Shown: positions 1-9,783 of the stretch, one piece after another
Numbering within the stretch: position 1 is the stretch's first letter
Layout of the letters: each line of letters opens with the position of its first letter
NCBI RefSeq assembly: GCF_034119865.1
Contig: NZ_CP139421.1
Coordinates: 3,038,001-3,102,000 of the forward strand
DNA from: Algoriphagus sp. NG3
Lineage (GTDB): Bacteria > Bacteroidota > Bacteroidia > Cytophagales > Cyclobacteriaceae
DNA: 64,000 bases
Direction of reading: 5' to 3'
The notes under the pieces: model-generated
Told to the model about the DNA's origin: nothing
Databases searched by the model: none
Seen by the model: the letters and a program-made list of their open reading frames with translations, nothing else
Made by a program: the position numbers and the translations under genes

Positions 1-2388
1 GCGATTCACCGCTACTCGGGCAGTCAGAGGATGGTTGGGATCAAAAAACCACTGTGCTAATCCTAAGCGGTTTTTGGGTAGGTCCTCAGCCATAGGAAGA
101 ATCTCACTTGGAGTATTAGGAAAAACCTCATCCCCATAGTTGTCATACAAGCCTCGTAACAAAATATAGGTTGGCCGGGATTCAGGCATATCTTTCATCA
201 CCATGACCTCTTTAACATTTTCTATACTATCTACATAGGCAGCCCGTGCTTTGGCTACAGCCACTAGGGCTTCGGAATAGGATTTGTCCCGAGCGATGTG
301 GTATTCCTTTAAAAGGGTGCGTTCTTCAGAAGTCATCTTATCAGGAGATTTTGAAAGTATCCCTTCAACTGTTAAAGGATCTGCCAGGGCTTTCGCTTCC
401 AATCCCAGCAGCTGTCTATCATAGACCCTCAGCTCATCGACTTTTCCACCCTTTAACCCAAATCCTCTCCATCTGCCTCCAATACTCAATCCAGGTTCAA
501 TAGGCTCAGGATAAATAACATCTTCATAATTTTTGAAGATGATGTCCTTGTATAGGTTATCGTGCTTTACCTGCATTTTCATTTCCTCCCCGTTAAGGAA
601 AAGTTTCACTCCGGAGGCTTTACTTGAGCCGTCGTAAGTGAGTGTCACATGGTTCCAGGAGTTGGTGGGAAGTGATTCCAGACTGATTTTCTCAATGGCA
701 TTTTCAGGCCAGGTATGGGCTAGCATGACCTCAAGTTTTTTGTCTCGGTAGTATAGATGGTACCCTTTATAAGCATGGAGTGCGGTACCCATGTTTTTAT
801 GAAAAATCACACCTTCGTTCAGCGAATCAGGCACATTAATCCACAATCCTATACTGAAAGGTTCATTCCTCTTGTATATCCCGACAGGCTTCAGATCGAC
901 CCATGCATCTCCGTCTAGATTTAAGGCTTGGGAATTTTTCCCCTGTACAAACTTTGGGCGATCCGGCTTGGCAAACATCAAGTCCATCTTCCCTGATTTA
1001 CCTGATTTTCGATTGGTCAAATTCCCATCGAATGGAAAATGAGCTGCAAGACTCTGTTCAATCCTAGGTATTCCCATAGTCCGATATGCTTCGGATTCCA
1101 CCCATTTTTCGGCAGAGTTTTGGGAATCATCCTCAATCTTCTCGGCCACAGTCTCTTTTTGGGTCACTTCCTTTTTCAGGTAATCCAGAATCTTTTTTTG
1201 CTCCTCAGTAGGCAACATCAGCGTAGGAACAGGAATATCCATAGGATCTCGGGAGATTTGCCCGGATTCGTTTACCTGATTGAAAAAGCTATACATCTGG
1301 TAAAACTCCTTGTGGGATATAGGGTCGTATTTATGATCATGACAGCGCGCGCAACCCGCCGTAAGTGCCATAATCCCCTGGCCCACCACGGAGGTTCTGT
1401 CAATAACACCTTCAACCCTATATTCCTCGGGTACGATTCCATCTTCTGAGTTTTGGGAGTTTAATCGATTAAAACCTGTAGCCAGAATCTGATCCCGAGT
1501 AGGGTTGGGCAAAAGATCGCCTGCCAACTGAAAAGTCACAAAATCCTGGTAAGACAAGTTCTCATTGAAAGATCGGATCACCCAATCTCGCCATGGGCTC
1601 ATATCCCGATAATCATCTACCTGATAGCCATGGGTATCCGCAAATCTCGCCACGTCCATCCAGTCTGTAGCCATCTTTTCTCCATAGTGAGGGGAAGCAA
1701 GTAATTTATCTATTTGCTTTTCGTAGGCATCAGAGGATTGATCGGAAAGATAGGCCTTGACATCCTCAGGTGTGGGAGGCATTCCGGTGAGATCCAGGAA
1801 AAGCCTTCGAAGCAAAAGCTCTTTGTCAGCCTGTGGAGAGGGTTTCAGATCTTCCTGTTCCAGCTTGTTGAGTACAAAAAAGTCTATCTCATTTTTAGGC
1901 CAGTTTTTGTCTGAAACCTTTGGGAGTTTTTGAGGTTCCGGCTTTACAAATGCCCAATGTGGCTTATACTCCGCGCCCTCTTCAATCCATCGCACAAGAA
2001 TAGCCTTTTCACGACTGCTGAGCGTAAGGTTAGACTCAGGCGGCGGCATAATTTCTCCGGCATCTTCAGACATGATGCGGTGAAACATTTCGGAGTTTTT
2101 TAAATTTCTGGGTGTAATGGCAAAGAGCCCCGGTGATTCTGGAAGTTCCTGGTAGGCTGTTTCCGCACTGTGCAGTTGCAAGCCTGCTTCAATCTTACCT
2201 TTGTCTGGACCATGGCAGGCAAAGCATTTGTCTGAGAGGATAGGCTTGACGTGAATATTAAAATCCAACTGCTCCGGCAAGTCATCATAGGCTACAGCAA
2301 TTTCCTCAGGCAACTCCGGCGAGCAGGAAATTAAGGCAGATAGCGTCAGCAAGAAGCTAAAGAAATGATAGATAGGTTTTTTTATCAT
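1..2388 (-). CDS. PSCyt1/DUF1549/DUF1553 lipoprotein, partial (C-terminus off the left edge)
   Basis: Secreted lipoprotein with heme-binding motifs, cut by the window edge after 796 codons. The start at 2388 gives a signal peptide ending in LISC (Cys22 lipidation site). A CFACH heme motif follows at residues 55-59 (PSCyt1 type), then a DUF1549-like region with a second motif, CARCH, near residue 345. A LamG/concanavalin-like insert lies at about 430-600. The last visible residues (TARVAVNR) match the beginning of DUF1553. The architecture is best known from Planctomycetes but also occurs in marine Bacteroidota beside sulfated-glycan loci. The exact reaction is unknown; a role in extracytoplasmic redox or sugar processing is inferred. 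It is divergent from the TPR regulator at 2565, with 176 bp between them, so the two may share a control region. Family call is firm, function is not. Confidence 0.85.
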   Translation of the reverse strand, partial: MIKKPIYHFFSFLLTLSALISCSPELPEEIAVAYDDLPEQLDFNIHVKPILSDKCFACHGPDKGKIEAGLQLHSAETAYQELPESPGLFAITPRNLKNSEMFHRIMSEDAGEIMPPPESNLTLSSREKAILVRWIEEGAEYKPHWAFVKPEPQKLPKVSDKNWPKNEIDFFVLNKLEQEDLKPSPQADKELLLRRLFLDLTGMPPTPEDVKAYLSDQSSDAYEKQIDKLLASPHYGEKMATDWMDVARFADTHGYQVDDYRDMSPWRDWVIRSFNENLSYQDFVTFQLAGDLLPNPTRDQILATGFNRLNSQNSEDGIVPEEYRVEGVIDRTSVVGQGIMALTAGCARCHDHKYDPISHKEFYQMYSFFNQVNESGQISRDPMDIPVPTLMLPTEEQKKILDYLKKEVTQKETVAEKIEDDSQNSAEKWVESEAYRTMGIPRIEQSLAAHFPFDGNLTNRKSGKSGKMDLMFAKPDRPKFVQGKNSQALNLDGDAWVDLKPVGIYKRNEPFSIGLWINVPDSLNEGVIFHKNMGTALHAYKGYHLYYRDKKLEVMLAHTWPENAIEKISLESLPTNSWNHVTLTYDGSSKASGVKLFLNGEEMKMQVKHDNLYKDIIFKNYEDVIYPEPIEPGLSIGGRWRGFGLKGGKVDELRVYDRQLLGLEAKALADPLTVEGILSKSPDKMTSEERTLLKEYHIARDKSYSEALVAVAKARAAYVDSIENVKEVMVMKDMPESRPTYILLRGLYDNYGDEVFPNTPSEILPMAEDLPKNRLGLAQWFFDPNHPLTARVAVNR

Positions 2389-2564
2389 GTCAACTTTGGG
2401 TCTTTGTCATCTGTTAAAATTCTTTGCACAAGATGTTTCTCCTTAGCAGTAAAACATAATTTTCTATATAGACTTGATATAGACTGAAGGGAAAAATGCT
2501 ATAATCTTGAGATCAAAAAATTCCTTTAAATAGCTTTTATGGGCATATTTGAGAAATTCATTTA

Positions 2565-4196
2565 ATGAAAAAGCCAACCTATCCATATAGACTCTTAGTG
2601 GGACTAGCTGCATTTCTGATCAGCTCCAGTTGCTTGGCCCAAATGGATCTATTGAGATTAAAAAACTCCGATGAAGAAGCTGTTTTTTTCGAAGACAGCC
2701 TATTACTTCATCAAAGTGATACGCAGATCAACGAGCTTCAGCAAACCTATGCGGAAAGCCTCGCACAAGGAGATACTCTCGAAGCTATTACTGCGCTGAA
2801 TTCTCTTTCGAGCATTTATACCAACCGGGTTAATTATGCCAAATCCTATGATGGCTACTGGCAAGCTATGTTGCTCGCAGAACAAGTCGGTGATGAAAAA
2901 TCTAAAGCCACCAGCTATAACGGATTGGCAATTCTCTATAGCCTATACGAGCGAAGGGAAGAAGCACTGAAGTACTACTCTTTAGCTCTGGACATACACA
3001 AAAGATTAATCAGCGCGGGGAAGATAGATAGCCTGAGTTTACGCGAAAGCTATTTTCCTTTGGCAGTTCATTACAAATACGAAGGACAATTTGGGCTGGC
3101 CAATGCCTATCTGGACAGCTGTGAACTGATTAAGACTACAAAGCTTGGAAACTCTCTTCTGACTCAAGCGGAGCGTGCTCACATTCAGGTTCTGAACGGG
3201 GATTTGCAGTCGGCAAGGCAGCTCTTCGAAACTTTGGAAGAAGGGATGAAAAAGCAGAAGCCCGAATTCCTGATTATTTTTTATAACTACATCGCAGACA
3301 TGCATTTTCTCTCAGGCCAGCTGAATGCAAGTGAAAACCGGTATAGACAGGCGATAACAGCTGCTTTCGAGCATCAACGTCACCTCAACTACATTCCCGA
3401 CATCTATGAGAAACTTGCTACGGTGCTCGCTCAGTCCGGAAAGGCTGTGGAAGCGAATCATTACTTGAAGTTGGCAAATGACATCAACCGCTCGCTGTAC
3501 AGTAGCCGAAGCCCTAATAATCGCTACCTCCTGGAAATTAAGGATGAGTTTCGACTCCAACAGCAACGAAATAAAGAAGCAGCCCAAGCCCAAGAACTCA
3601 AAAATCTGCAACAAGAAAACGAGATTTCCCAGCTACAGAAAACCCTTTTGATCATAGGAATAGGATTTATTATTTCCATTGGGTTTTTCATCTTCAAATA
3701 CTGGCGAGCCAAGCATAAGGCGGAGAAAAAACGAATAGAGAATCTACGGAAATTGGAAGCTGAAAAAGCCCAAGAGATAGTCCAGATTAAAAACCAAGAA
3801 TTGACAGGTTCAACTCTGAAAATCATCGCCAAAGATGAGCTTCTGAATGAGGTGAAAGAAAATCTGAGAACCTTAGAATCTAACCCAGACCCCAAAGACC
3901 TTAAAAAATTAATCCGAGCAATAGATTTCAATAAGGATCAAAGTTGGCTTGATTTCGAAAAGCGCTTTTTGGCACTAAATGAAAATTTCTATGAGAAAAT
4001 AAGAGCGCTTCACCCAAATCTAAAACCCTACGATCTCAAGATATGTGCGCTGATCAAACTGGATTTTAGCGGTAAAGAAATCGCTAGGTTGCTGGGAATT
4101 TCTCCCGAAAGTGCCAACACCTCCCGCTACAGGCTCAGAAAAAAGCTGGAATTAAAAACAGAAGATAATCTAACCGAATACATTCAACGAATCTGA
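2565..4196 (+). CDS. TPR / transmembrane / coiled-coil protein with LuxR-like HTH (putative PUL regulator)
   Basis: Predicted membrane-anchored transcription regulator of 543 aa. It has an N-terminal signal or anchor (about residues 8-25), TPR-like helical repeats at about 55-330 in the exported part, and one membrane segment at about 359-379. A charged coiled coil follows at about 382-430, and the C-terminal helix-turn-helix (LKICALIKLDFSGKEIARLL...SRYRLRKKL) would be cytoplasmic. The HTH resembles the LuxR/sigma-4 type found in many Bacteroidota TPR proteins. A close paralogue with the same layout lies at 17884, on the other side of the agar operon. The gene converges with the last gene of that operon with only 14 bp between stops. 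Inference: it senses a glycan signal outside the membrane and controls the agar genes. The ligand is unknown. Confidence 0.8.
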   Translation: MKKPTYPYRLLVGLAAFLISSSCLAQMDLLRLKNSDEEAVFFEDSLLLHQSDTQINELQQTYAESLAQGDTLEAITALNSLSSIYTNRVNYAKSYDGYWQAMLLAEQVGDEKSKATSYNGLAILYSLYERREEALKYYSLALDIHKRLISAGKIDSLSLRESYFPLAVHYKYEGQFGLANAYLDSCELIKTTKLGNSLLTQAERAHIQVLNGDLQSARQLFETLEEGMKKQKPEFLIIFYNYIADMHFLSGQLNASENRYRQAITAAFEHQRHLNYIPDIYEKLATVLAQSGKAVEANHYLKLANDINRSLYSSRSPNNRYLLEIKDEFRLQQQRNKEAAQAQELKNLQQENEISQLQKTLLIIGIGFIISIGFFIFKYWRAKHKAEKKRIENLRKLEAEKAQEIVQIKNQELTGSTLKIIAKDELLNEVKENLRTLESNPDPKDLKKLIRAIDFNKDQSWLDFEKRFLALNENFYEKIRALHPNLKPYDLKICALIKLDFSGKEIARLLGISPESANTSRYRLRKKLELKTEDNLTEYIQRI

Positions 4197-4210
4197 CGGC
4201 TATACCAGCT

Positions 4211-5314
4211 CTAAAGTTTCTCCTTCCATTTGTCGTAATAACTATCCAGCCTGCCTTGCAACTCACTAGGGAGACTTTGTCCCTTAAGAAACCAATAAAC
4301 TCTCCTGGAAATCAAAAAATCAGGATCATCGAGCAGGGTCGCTAATTGCAGCTGAATTGGTTCGGTTACTACCCTATTTTTCTGCAAGATTTTCAACCAA
4401 AGGTCGATTTCCTGATAGGTAGTCTCCCCTGAAGGAAGCTTTAGATTTTCGAAAAATGTAGGTTCAAATACTAGATCCGAATCCAAGATTGCGCTGAGGA
4501 TGATAATCCGACTTGGAGAATAAGCCTCTGTCAACAATTGACTATAAGCGTAAATGGAGCTTTCGTTTGGAGCTCCTTTCCAATAGGATAAAGTGGATTT
4601 CAGCAAGGAGAAATCTTTTTCCACAGCTGATAGAATTATTTCAATCGACTTGAGACTATATTCTTTTTTGGCCCGCAAAGCCTCTATTGCAAACACCTGA
4701 ACATAGGGATCGCTGGATTGAGTGAGTGAATGAAGTTCTGAAATAGTATAAGAATCACTGGTGATTGTTCTGATATGATCCTTCGTCGCTCCATGAGCCC
4801 AGTGCCAAAGAGAATACGATGTCCAAACCGCACCTTCGACAAAAGCCGACTTCTCTACCAGAATCGTGGCCCCCGAAAGTGCGTCCACCCCTTCACCTCC
4901 CATACTTCCTACGACCTCACTTTTATAAAGATCATGAAGTGGGGAGTTTTCATCCTTGAGTATCTTTTCCAGCTTTTTATAATCCTCGCCTGTAAATGAA
5001 AGCCCTTCGTTTTTTTCCAGATGCACGCCCACAGGAACCAGGAGTCGATCAAATCGTCCAAATTTGTCCCAATAAATCTTCACTATATCAACTCGGCACT
5101 GGCTGTCCCCACATACCACAGATTCTACATTCATGTAATAGTGAGCCGGCCGATTGTTGGCATCACGAACCTCCATAAGCGTACAATCCACCGGGTCTTT
5201 GAGATCGATCCCCTTATGAATCACCCGTATGGGATGGGCGATTTCCTGAGGGAAAAAATAAAAAATCAGCAAAAGTCCCACAAAGCCCAACGTCCGATAA
5301 AATGACAACATCAT
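4211..5314 (-). CDS. Membrane-anchored protein with FMN-attachment-like motif and HEAT-like repeats
   Basis: 367 aa. One hydrophobic segment at residues 8-21 anchors the protein, with the rest probably outside the membrane. The middle part ends in VDALSGAT (Asp144, Ser147, Thr150). This matches the D-x-x-S-G-A-T signature at which ApbE-type transferases attach FMN covalently to the Thr of FMN-binding domains such as NqrC and RnfG. Residues from about 185 onward look like HEAT-type helical repeats (SSDPYVQVFAIEALRAKKEY). It is the last gene of the agar operon, 14 bp after the Tat-exported FAD oxidoreductase, which suggests a shared extracytoplasmic redox task. I do not recognise a named family for the whole protein. 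The flavin site is inferred from the motif alone. Confidence 0.6.
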   Translation of the reverse strand: MMLSFYRTLGFVGLLLIFYFFPQEIAHPIRVIHKGIDLKDPVDCTLMEVRDANNRPAHYYMNVESVVCGDSQCRVDIVKIYWDKFGRFDRLLVPVGVHLEKNEGLSFTGEDYKKLEKILKDENSPLHDLYKSEVVGSMGGEGVDALSGATILVEKSAFVEGAVWTSYSLWHWAHGATKDHIRTITSDSYTISELHSLTQSSDPYVQVFAIEALRAKKEYSLKSIEIILSAVEKDFSLLKSTLSYWKGAPNESSIYAYSQLLTEAYSPSRIIILSAILDSDLVFEPTFFENLKLPSGETTYQEIDLWLKILQKNRVVTEPIQLQLATLLDDPDFLISRRVYWFLKGQSLPSELQGRLDSYYDKWKEKL

Positions 5315-5328
5315 GGATTCAGGGTTGA

Positions 5329-7284
5329 TTAAACATAGCAGCGCACTTCAAACAACTTGACTTTATCATCTCCATAGGTTGAGTTGAGTTGGATTCGGAT
5401 AGCAGTGGTCTCTATCAGATCAAAAGCAAACCTGATCAAGCGGGTTCGGTTTTTATCAATTTTCCCAAGGCTTACCCATTCTCCCTTTACCCTGCCCTCT
5501 ACCTCCAGAGACTTAAGCAGCTCTTTGGGAACCTGAGTGGTATAGATTTCATTTTCAAGAGAATCACGGCGAAGCATGATGTTCTTTTTCACATTGGTGT
5601 CACACTTGATTTCTATTTTGGAAATCCTCACACGATCCTCCCATTCAACTTGCACCTCAGCTGGCAAGGAATCAGATTGCCAATGATGAATCATACCCTC
5701 ATAGTCGCGCGACATTCCGTCTTTGAGCAATTTTGCATCACCGGAGGAGGTGCTGGAAGCAAAAATCAAAGAAGCCTGCTGCACCAGATCGAGCGGCTTC
5801 TTTGCCGGGCGACCCGGAATAAACGCATCATCCCGAAGAAGCTGCTCCTGAAGGTCATCGACGTGATTTTCACCAAGCTCTCTGGGAAGAACTTTTTTCT
5901 GAACACATAAAGCCGCGGCAGTACCTACAGCCTGACCTTCCAGCGCACAGGTAGCCATAATTCTGGAAGACGAAAGAGCTATGTGAGTTTGGCTGATGTT
6001 ACGTCCCGCAAAAAGCAGATTGGGAATATTGATAGAATAAAGCGAACGAAATGGAATCTGATAAGGCTTTTCAAAATCTTCATGGAAATAACTGGGTGGT
6101 TCTGACAAATTCAGCATTCCACCAGGGTTATGCTCATCCAATGACCATCCGCCAAAGGCAACCGCATCAGGAAAATGCTTATTGCCCAGCATATCCGGCT
6201 CGCTCAGGATATAATCTCCAATAAACCGCCTTGCCTCTCTTTTTCCCGGTAGAGAAGAAACCCAATCCAAGGCAAAATTTTCAGTTTCCGGGAATTCGCC
6301 TGAGTTTTTAAGGTAATCCCATACCCCATAGGCATAGCCTAGCAGGGTGTGCTTGTTGTCTTCGTATTCGCCGATGATATCATCCTTACTACCTAATTCC
6401 ACCCACCAGAACCCCAATTCAAAGGGTTTCAGTTGTCTTTCAGGGTGGGCTTTATCAGCTTCATATTTGATGGTAAAATGTGGAGCTTCGAAAGGCATAG
6501 GCCTACCCATATCTTTGGAACCTAAAAGGACCGTCGAGCCCATCTGCCAGCCATCCGCCTCTTTAGGAGCATACTTCTCATTGAATTCGCTAGAAGCTTC
6601 TCTGCCTGTGCGGTAATAAGCACCTGCTGTGGCACCGAACAAGCCGTCTCCTGAGCAGTCGATAAAGATATTTGCTTTGAGAGTAAACTCAGTTTCCGTA
6701 GTCAATTGCCAACAATAAGCTGCCTGGATCTTACCATCAATCATTATGGCCCTCATGGCAGAAGTATTCAGCTTAATCTCTAGGTTTGGCTCACGGGTGA
6801 TGAAATCATATAGAACGTGATCCCAAACTGGATAGGAATCTTGCGGATTATGAAAGCGATTATGTAATAGAATCTCTTCAATTATCCCCGTTTCCCGCTC
6901 AGGAAGTCCGTTTTTCAATTGATTTACTCCATTCAAATGCACTCTAATCTCACTGGAAGAATTCCCCCCAAAAACAGATCTATCCTGAACGATGACTACT
7001 TTAGACCCATTGCGAGCAGCAGCTACCGCTGCGCAAATCCCAGCGGCTCCTCCTCCGATGACTACAACGTCATAGGTTTCTGTAACCTTCCTGTCCAGAC
7101 GAGGCTTTTTGCCGGTCCCCAGTTGATACCATTGTTCTGGATCGCTATCTCCGAATGGTTTGTCTTTAACATTTACCGTAGTGGAACTTGGATCTTGGAT
7201 TGGCAAGCCCGAACCAGAAAGAGGAATGACACTGGCTGCCATCGCACCTTTTACTGTATTTTTAAAAAAATCTCTTCTCTTCAT
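5329..7284 (-). CDS. Tat-exported FAD-dependent oxidoreductase (FAD_oxidored family)
   Basis: 651 aa flavoprotein. The N-terminus has a twin-arginine signal (KRRDFFKN, then a short hydrophobic stretch), so it is probably exported folded. A Rossmann dinucleotide-binding motif, IGGGAAG, is at residues 76-82, followed by SVFGGNSSSEIRVHL, typical of the FAD-dependent oxidoreductase family PF12831. The last 150 residues look like a beta-rich accessory domain. Homologues are frequent in polysaccharide loci of marine Bacteroidota and Planctomycetes, but the substrate is not established. It sits between the GH16 agarase (40 bp) and the FMN-motif protein (14 bp) in the agar operon, so oxidation of an agar-derived sugar or transfer of electrons to the downstream protein is plausible but unproven. 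Confidence 0.8.
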   Translation of the reverse strand: MKRRDFFKNTVKGAMAASVIPLSGSGLPIQDPSSTTVNVKDKPFGDSDPEQWYQLGTGKKPRLDRKVTETYDVVVIGGGAAGICAAVAAARNGSKVVIVQDRSVFGGNSSSEIRVHLNGVNQLKNGLPERETGIIEEILLHNRFHNPQDSYPVWDHVLYDFITREPNLEIKLNTSAMRAIMIDGKIQAAYCWQLTTETEFTLKANIFIDCSGDGLFGATAGAYYRTGREASSEFNEKYAPKEADGWQMGSTVLLGSKDMGRPMPFEAPHFTIKYEADKAHPERQLKPFELGFWWVELGSKDDIIGEYEDNKHTLLGYAYGVWDYLKNSGEFPETENFALDWVSSLPGKREARRFIGDYILSEPDMLGNKHFPDAVAFGGWSLDEHNPGGMLNLSEPPSYFHEDFEKPYQIPFRSLYSINIPNLLFAGRNISQTHIALSSSRIMATCALEGQAVGTAAALCVQKKVLPRELGENHVDDLQEQLLRDDAFIPGRPAKKPLDLVQQASLIFASSTSSGDAKLLKDGMSRDYEGMIHHWQSDSLPAEVQVEWEDRVRISKIEIKCDTNVKKNIMLRRDSLENEIYTTQVPKELLKSLEVEGRVKGEWVSLGKIDKNRTRLIRFAFDLIETTAIRIQLNSTYGDDKVKLFEVRCYV

Positions 7285-7324
7285 AGTAGCAAAATATATT
7301 CAACTCAATTATTTTTGATTAGCC

Positions 7325-8341
7325 TTAATTTTTATCCACTGGCTTATACACTCTTATCCAGTCCACTATAAAAGTATGATCCTCTGTTTTGGCTAACTCA
7401 CTGTCAGTGGGTGTATAAGTGTCTGATTGCAGGCCGGAAGCAGGGCTTGATCTCCAAGTTTGGTCTTCTACATTAATAATAATATCCATTTCCTTACTTA
7501 GACCTGTTCTGGTATCCTTGGCTGAGTTGCCAGGCTCTTCTGCATTTGTATAGAATTTGGGATCGATCATCTCTTTCCCAGAAACGGTTCGTACCAGCTT
7601 CCCATCAATATAATATTCCAAGTGCCAAGGATCTTTCCAGTAAACGCCATATCGATGAAATTCCTCTTTCCAAATTGTTCCATCCCTGTACCATGAACCT
7701 GAATCCGTAGGCTGATAATCCTGAAATGGGTTCCTAACAAATACATGATGACTAACGTGTATTCGCTCAGCATACCAGCTGGTGTTTTCCTGCGCACTTT
7801 CGGAGTATGTTGCTCCATACGCTTCTACTATATCTATTTCCTGAGTATCATCTGGGCTTAACAGCCATACATCAGATGCCAGCGTGGAATTCATGACCTT
7901 GGCATAAGCTTCCACATAGACGGGATACGACACTCTTGTCTTGGAGGTGATACAGCCTAAGAGAATCTTATCGGAATCTGGCTTGCGCGCAGCAATCATT
8001 TGTAAGAGCCCATCCTCGACCATGGAATGATTTCGCCTCCATTCCGTAAGGCCAGGACCAGCCCATTGGTTGTGGTAAAAATCATCCCATTTGTTAAGGA
8101 ACTCCTCACTTTTCCCATCCGCTGGAGCCTGATAGTGGAAGTCATCAGAAAGCTCCTGAAACTCCCAAACCTTATTCTCTCCTGCTTCCGCAGGTACAGG
8201 AATATCCTTCCAGCCCAACTCCGTCTCCGGAGTTACTGGCTCTTCAATTTGCTGGTCATCATCGGTACCCAAATCCTGGTCCTGAGAATTGGAACAAGAC
8301 GCCAAAGCCAATAAAACTATTGATGTAATAAAAAGCTTCAT
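7325..8341 (-). CDS. GH16 beta-agarase, lipoprotein
   Basis: Endo-acting enzyme predicted to cut beta-1,4 bonds of agarose into neoagaro-oligosaccharides at the cell surface. The 338 aa start with a lipoprotein signal (LASC, Cys16) and an acidic linker, then a single GH16 jelly-roll. The catalytic motif EIDIVE is at residues 168-173: Glu168 nucleophile, Asp170 assisting, Glu173 acid/base. It is followed by AYG, and together with ASDVWLLSPD, the SHHVFVRNPFQDYQP stretch and the VYWKDPW segment this matches my memory of characterised beta-agarases (subfamily GH16_16) better than porphyranases, kappa-carrageenases or laminarinases. No carbohydrate-binding module is present. It lies in the agar operon between the sulfatase and the FAD oxidoreductase. 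The lipid anchor suggests it stays on the outer membrane near the SusC/SusD pair. Confidence 0.9.
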   Translation of the reverse strand: MKLFITSIVLLALASCSNSQDQDLGTDDDQQIEEPVTPETELGWKDIPVPAEAGENKVWEFQELSDDFHYQAPADGKSEEFLNKWDDFYHNQWAGPGLTEWRRNHSMVEDGLLQMIAARKPDSDKILLGCITSKTRVSYPVYVEAYAKVMNSTLASDVWLLSPDDTQEIDIVEAYGATYSESAQENTSWYAERIHVSHHVFVRNPFQDYQPTDSGSWYRDGTIWKEEFHRYGVYWKDPWHLEYYIDGKLVRTVSGKEMIDPKFYTNAEEPGNSAKDTRTGLSKEMDIIINVEDQTWRSSPASGLQSDTYTPTDSELAKTEDHTFIVDWIRVYKPVDKN

Positions 8342-8370
8342 ATAATTTCGTATTAATTGTGGTGTAATCT

Positions 8371-9783
8371 TTACTGATTTATTTTTCTATACTGATCCAT
8401 CCTCTCCATCGCATCTCCTTCATATTTTCGCTGGAGTTGCCAAAGTGGTCTATCCAAAGTCAATTCCCATTCGAATAATCGTTTATATAGAACCCTGACC
8501 AATTCCGGATTTGCCGCCGCCAGATCATTACTTTCAGAGATATCCTTGCTCAGATTATAGAGCTCAGCAGGGCGATCAGGGAAACGTATCAGTTTCCAAT
8601 CCCCAGCCCGAATTGCACCTCGGTTTTCCTTTTTCCAAAAAAGCACTTCATGTGGTCTGGTCTTATCTTGCCCTTTCACAAATGGAATGAGGTTTACACC
8701 ATCCAATCCGGAAATAAGAGTTGGATTTTCTTCCGCTAAATGCAGAAAAGTCGGAAGTAAGTCCAAAGTACTGACTGGCATGTCGTAGGAAGTTCCTTCG
8801 GGTAGTTCTCTTGGAAAACTCATAATAAAAGGAACCCTAATGCCGCCCTCCAGGTGGTTTGCTTTGGTGCCACTAAGCGGAGAATTATCTGAGAAGTTTG
8901 CATCAGAGGGCCCTCCATTGTCATTAGTGAATACGATCAGTGTATTTTCTTCCAGCCCTAGTTCTTTCAGTTTTTCAAACAAAATCCCGCAGGCTCTGTC
9001 CATCGCATAGGTCATCGCTGCCAATTTTTGACGTTTGGCGCTCAGTCCTTCAAACATGATAAGATCTTCAGGACGTGCATCCATCGGTGCATGTACAGCA
9101 TTGAAGGAGAGCATCAGAAAGAATGGGCGATCTTTGTTTTTTTCTACAAATTCAACTGCTCGATCTCCAAGGTAATCTGTGAGGTAAATAGGGGCTTCCT
9201 GAAAATTCCCAAAACCCTTCTCCAGTCGATCTTCAGGACGTATGTTAGGGTTATTTTTGTCAAAGGGGAAATAACTTCTTGCTCCTCCCCGAAACCCTTC
9301 AAATTCCATGAACCCACGATTTAGCGGATGAAACTTATCAGAATTTCCCTGATGCCATTTCCCAAATAATGCGGTCTGATATCCTAAAGCCTTTAAATAA
9401 TCAGCCATGGTTTTCTGATCCAAGGGTAATCCCATTTCATCATCCGGCAAACAGGATTCTGTCATATAGCCAGGAACATTGTTCTCCTCAAAACCAAAAC
9501 GCTGCTGATACTTTCCAGTCAACAATCCCGCACGAGAAGGGCCACAGACTGCAGCAGAAACGTAGGCCTGAGTAAACTTCACTCCAGCCGCTGCCAGTCT
9601 ATCAAGATTTGGAGTAAGCATATCCACACTTCCCTGAAAACCGAAGTCTGCATAGCCAGCATCGTCCGATAGAATAAAGACGATATTTGGTTGCTGACGC
9701 GCGAAGGCAAGTTGACTTGCAATCACAAGAATCAAGATCAGAAGAATCACTAGTTGCCTCATCCTTATTTGGCTAGATGTCAA
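8371..9783 (-). CDS. S1-family sulfatase (Cys-type, exported)
   Basis: Exported sulfatase of 470 aa that would remove sulfate esters from agar or porphyran fragments. A signal peptide covers about residues 8-29. The metal-binding pair Asp40-Asp41 is followed by the sulfatase signature CGPSR at residues 80-84, whose Cys80 must be converted to formylglycine. The downstream KWH and HAP motifs and the GGPSD segment are also present. The exact S1 subfamily and the position of the sulfate it removes cannot be told by eye. The first four bases overlap the transporter stop codon (9780), indicating translational coupling. No sulfatase-maturing enzyme is visible in the window, so it must be encoded elsewhere. 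Confidence 0.9.
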   Translation of the reverse strand: MTSSQIRMRQLVILLILILVIASQLAFARQQPNIVFILSDDAGYADFGFQGSVDMLTPNLDRLAAAGVKFTQAYVSAAVCGPSRAGLLTGKYQQRFGFEENNVPGYMTESCLPDDEMGLPLDQKTMADYLKALGYQTALFGKWHQGNSDKFHPLNRGFMEFEGFRGGARSYFPFDKNNPNIRPEDRLEKGFGNFQEAPIYLTDYLGDRAVEFVEKNKDRPFFLMLSFNAVHAPMDARPEDLIMFEGLSAKRQKLAAMTYAMDRACGILFEKLKELGLEENTLIVFTNDNGGPSDANFSDNSPLSGTKANHLEGGIRVPFIMSFPRELPEGTSYDMPVSTLDLLPTFLHLAEENPTLISGLDGVNLIPFVKGQDKTRPHEVLFWKKENRGAIRAGDWKLIRFPDRPAELYNLSKDISESNDLAAANPELVRVLYKRLFEWELTLDRPLWQLQRKYEGDAMERMDQYRKINQ

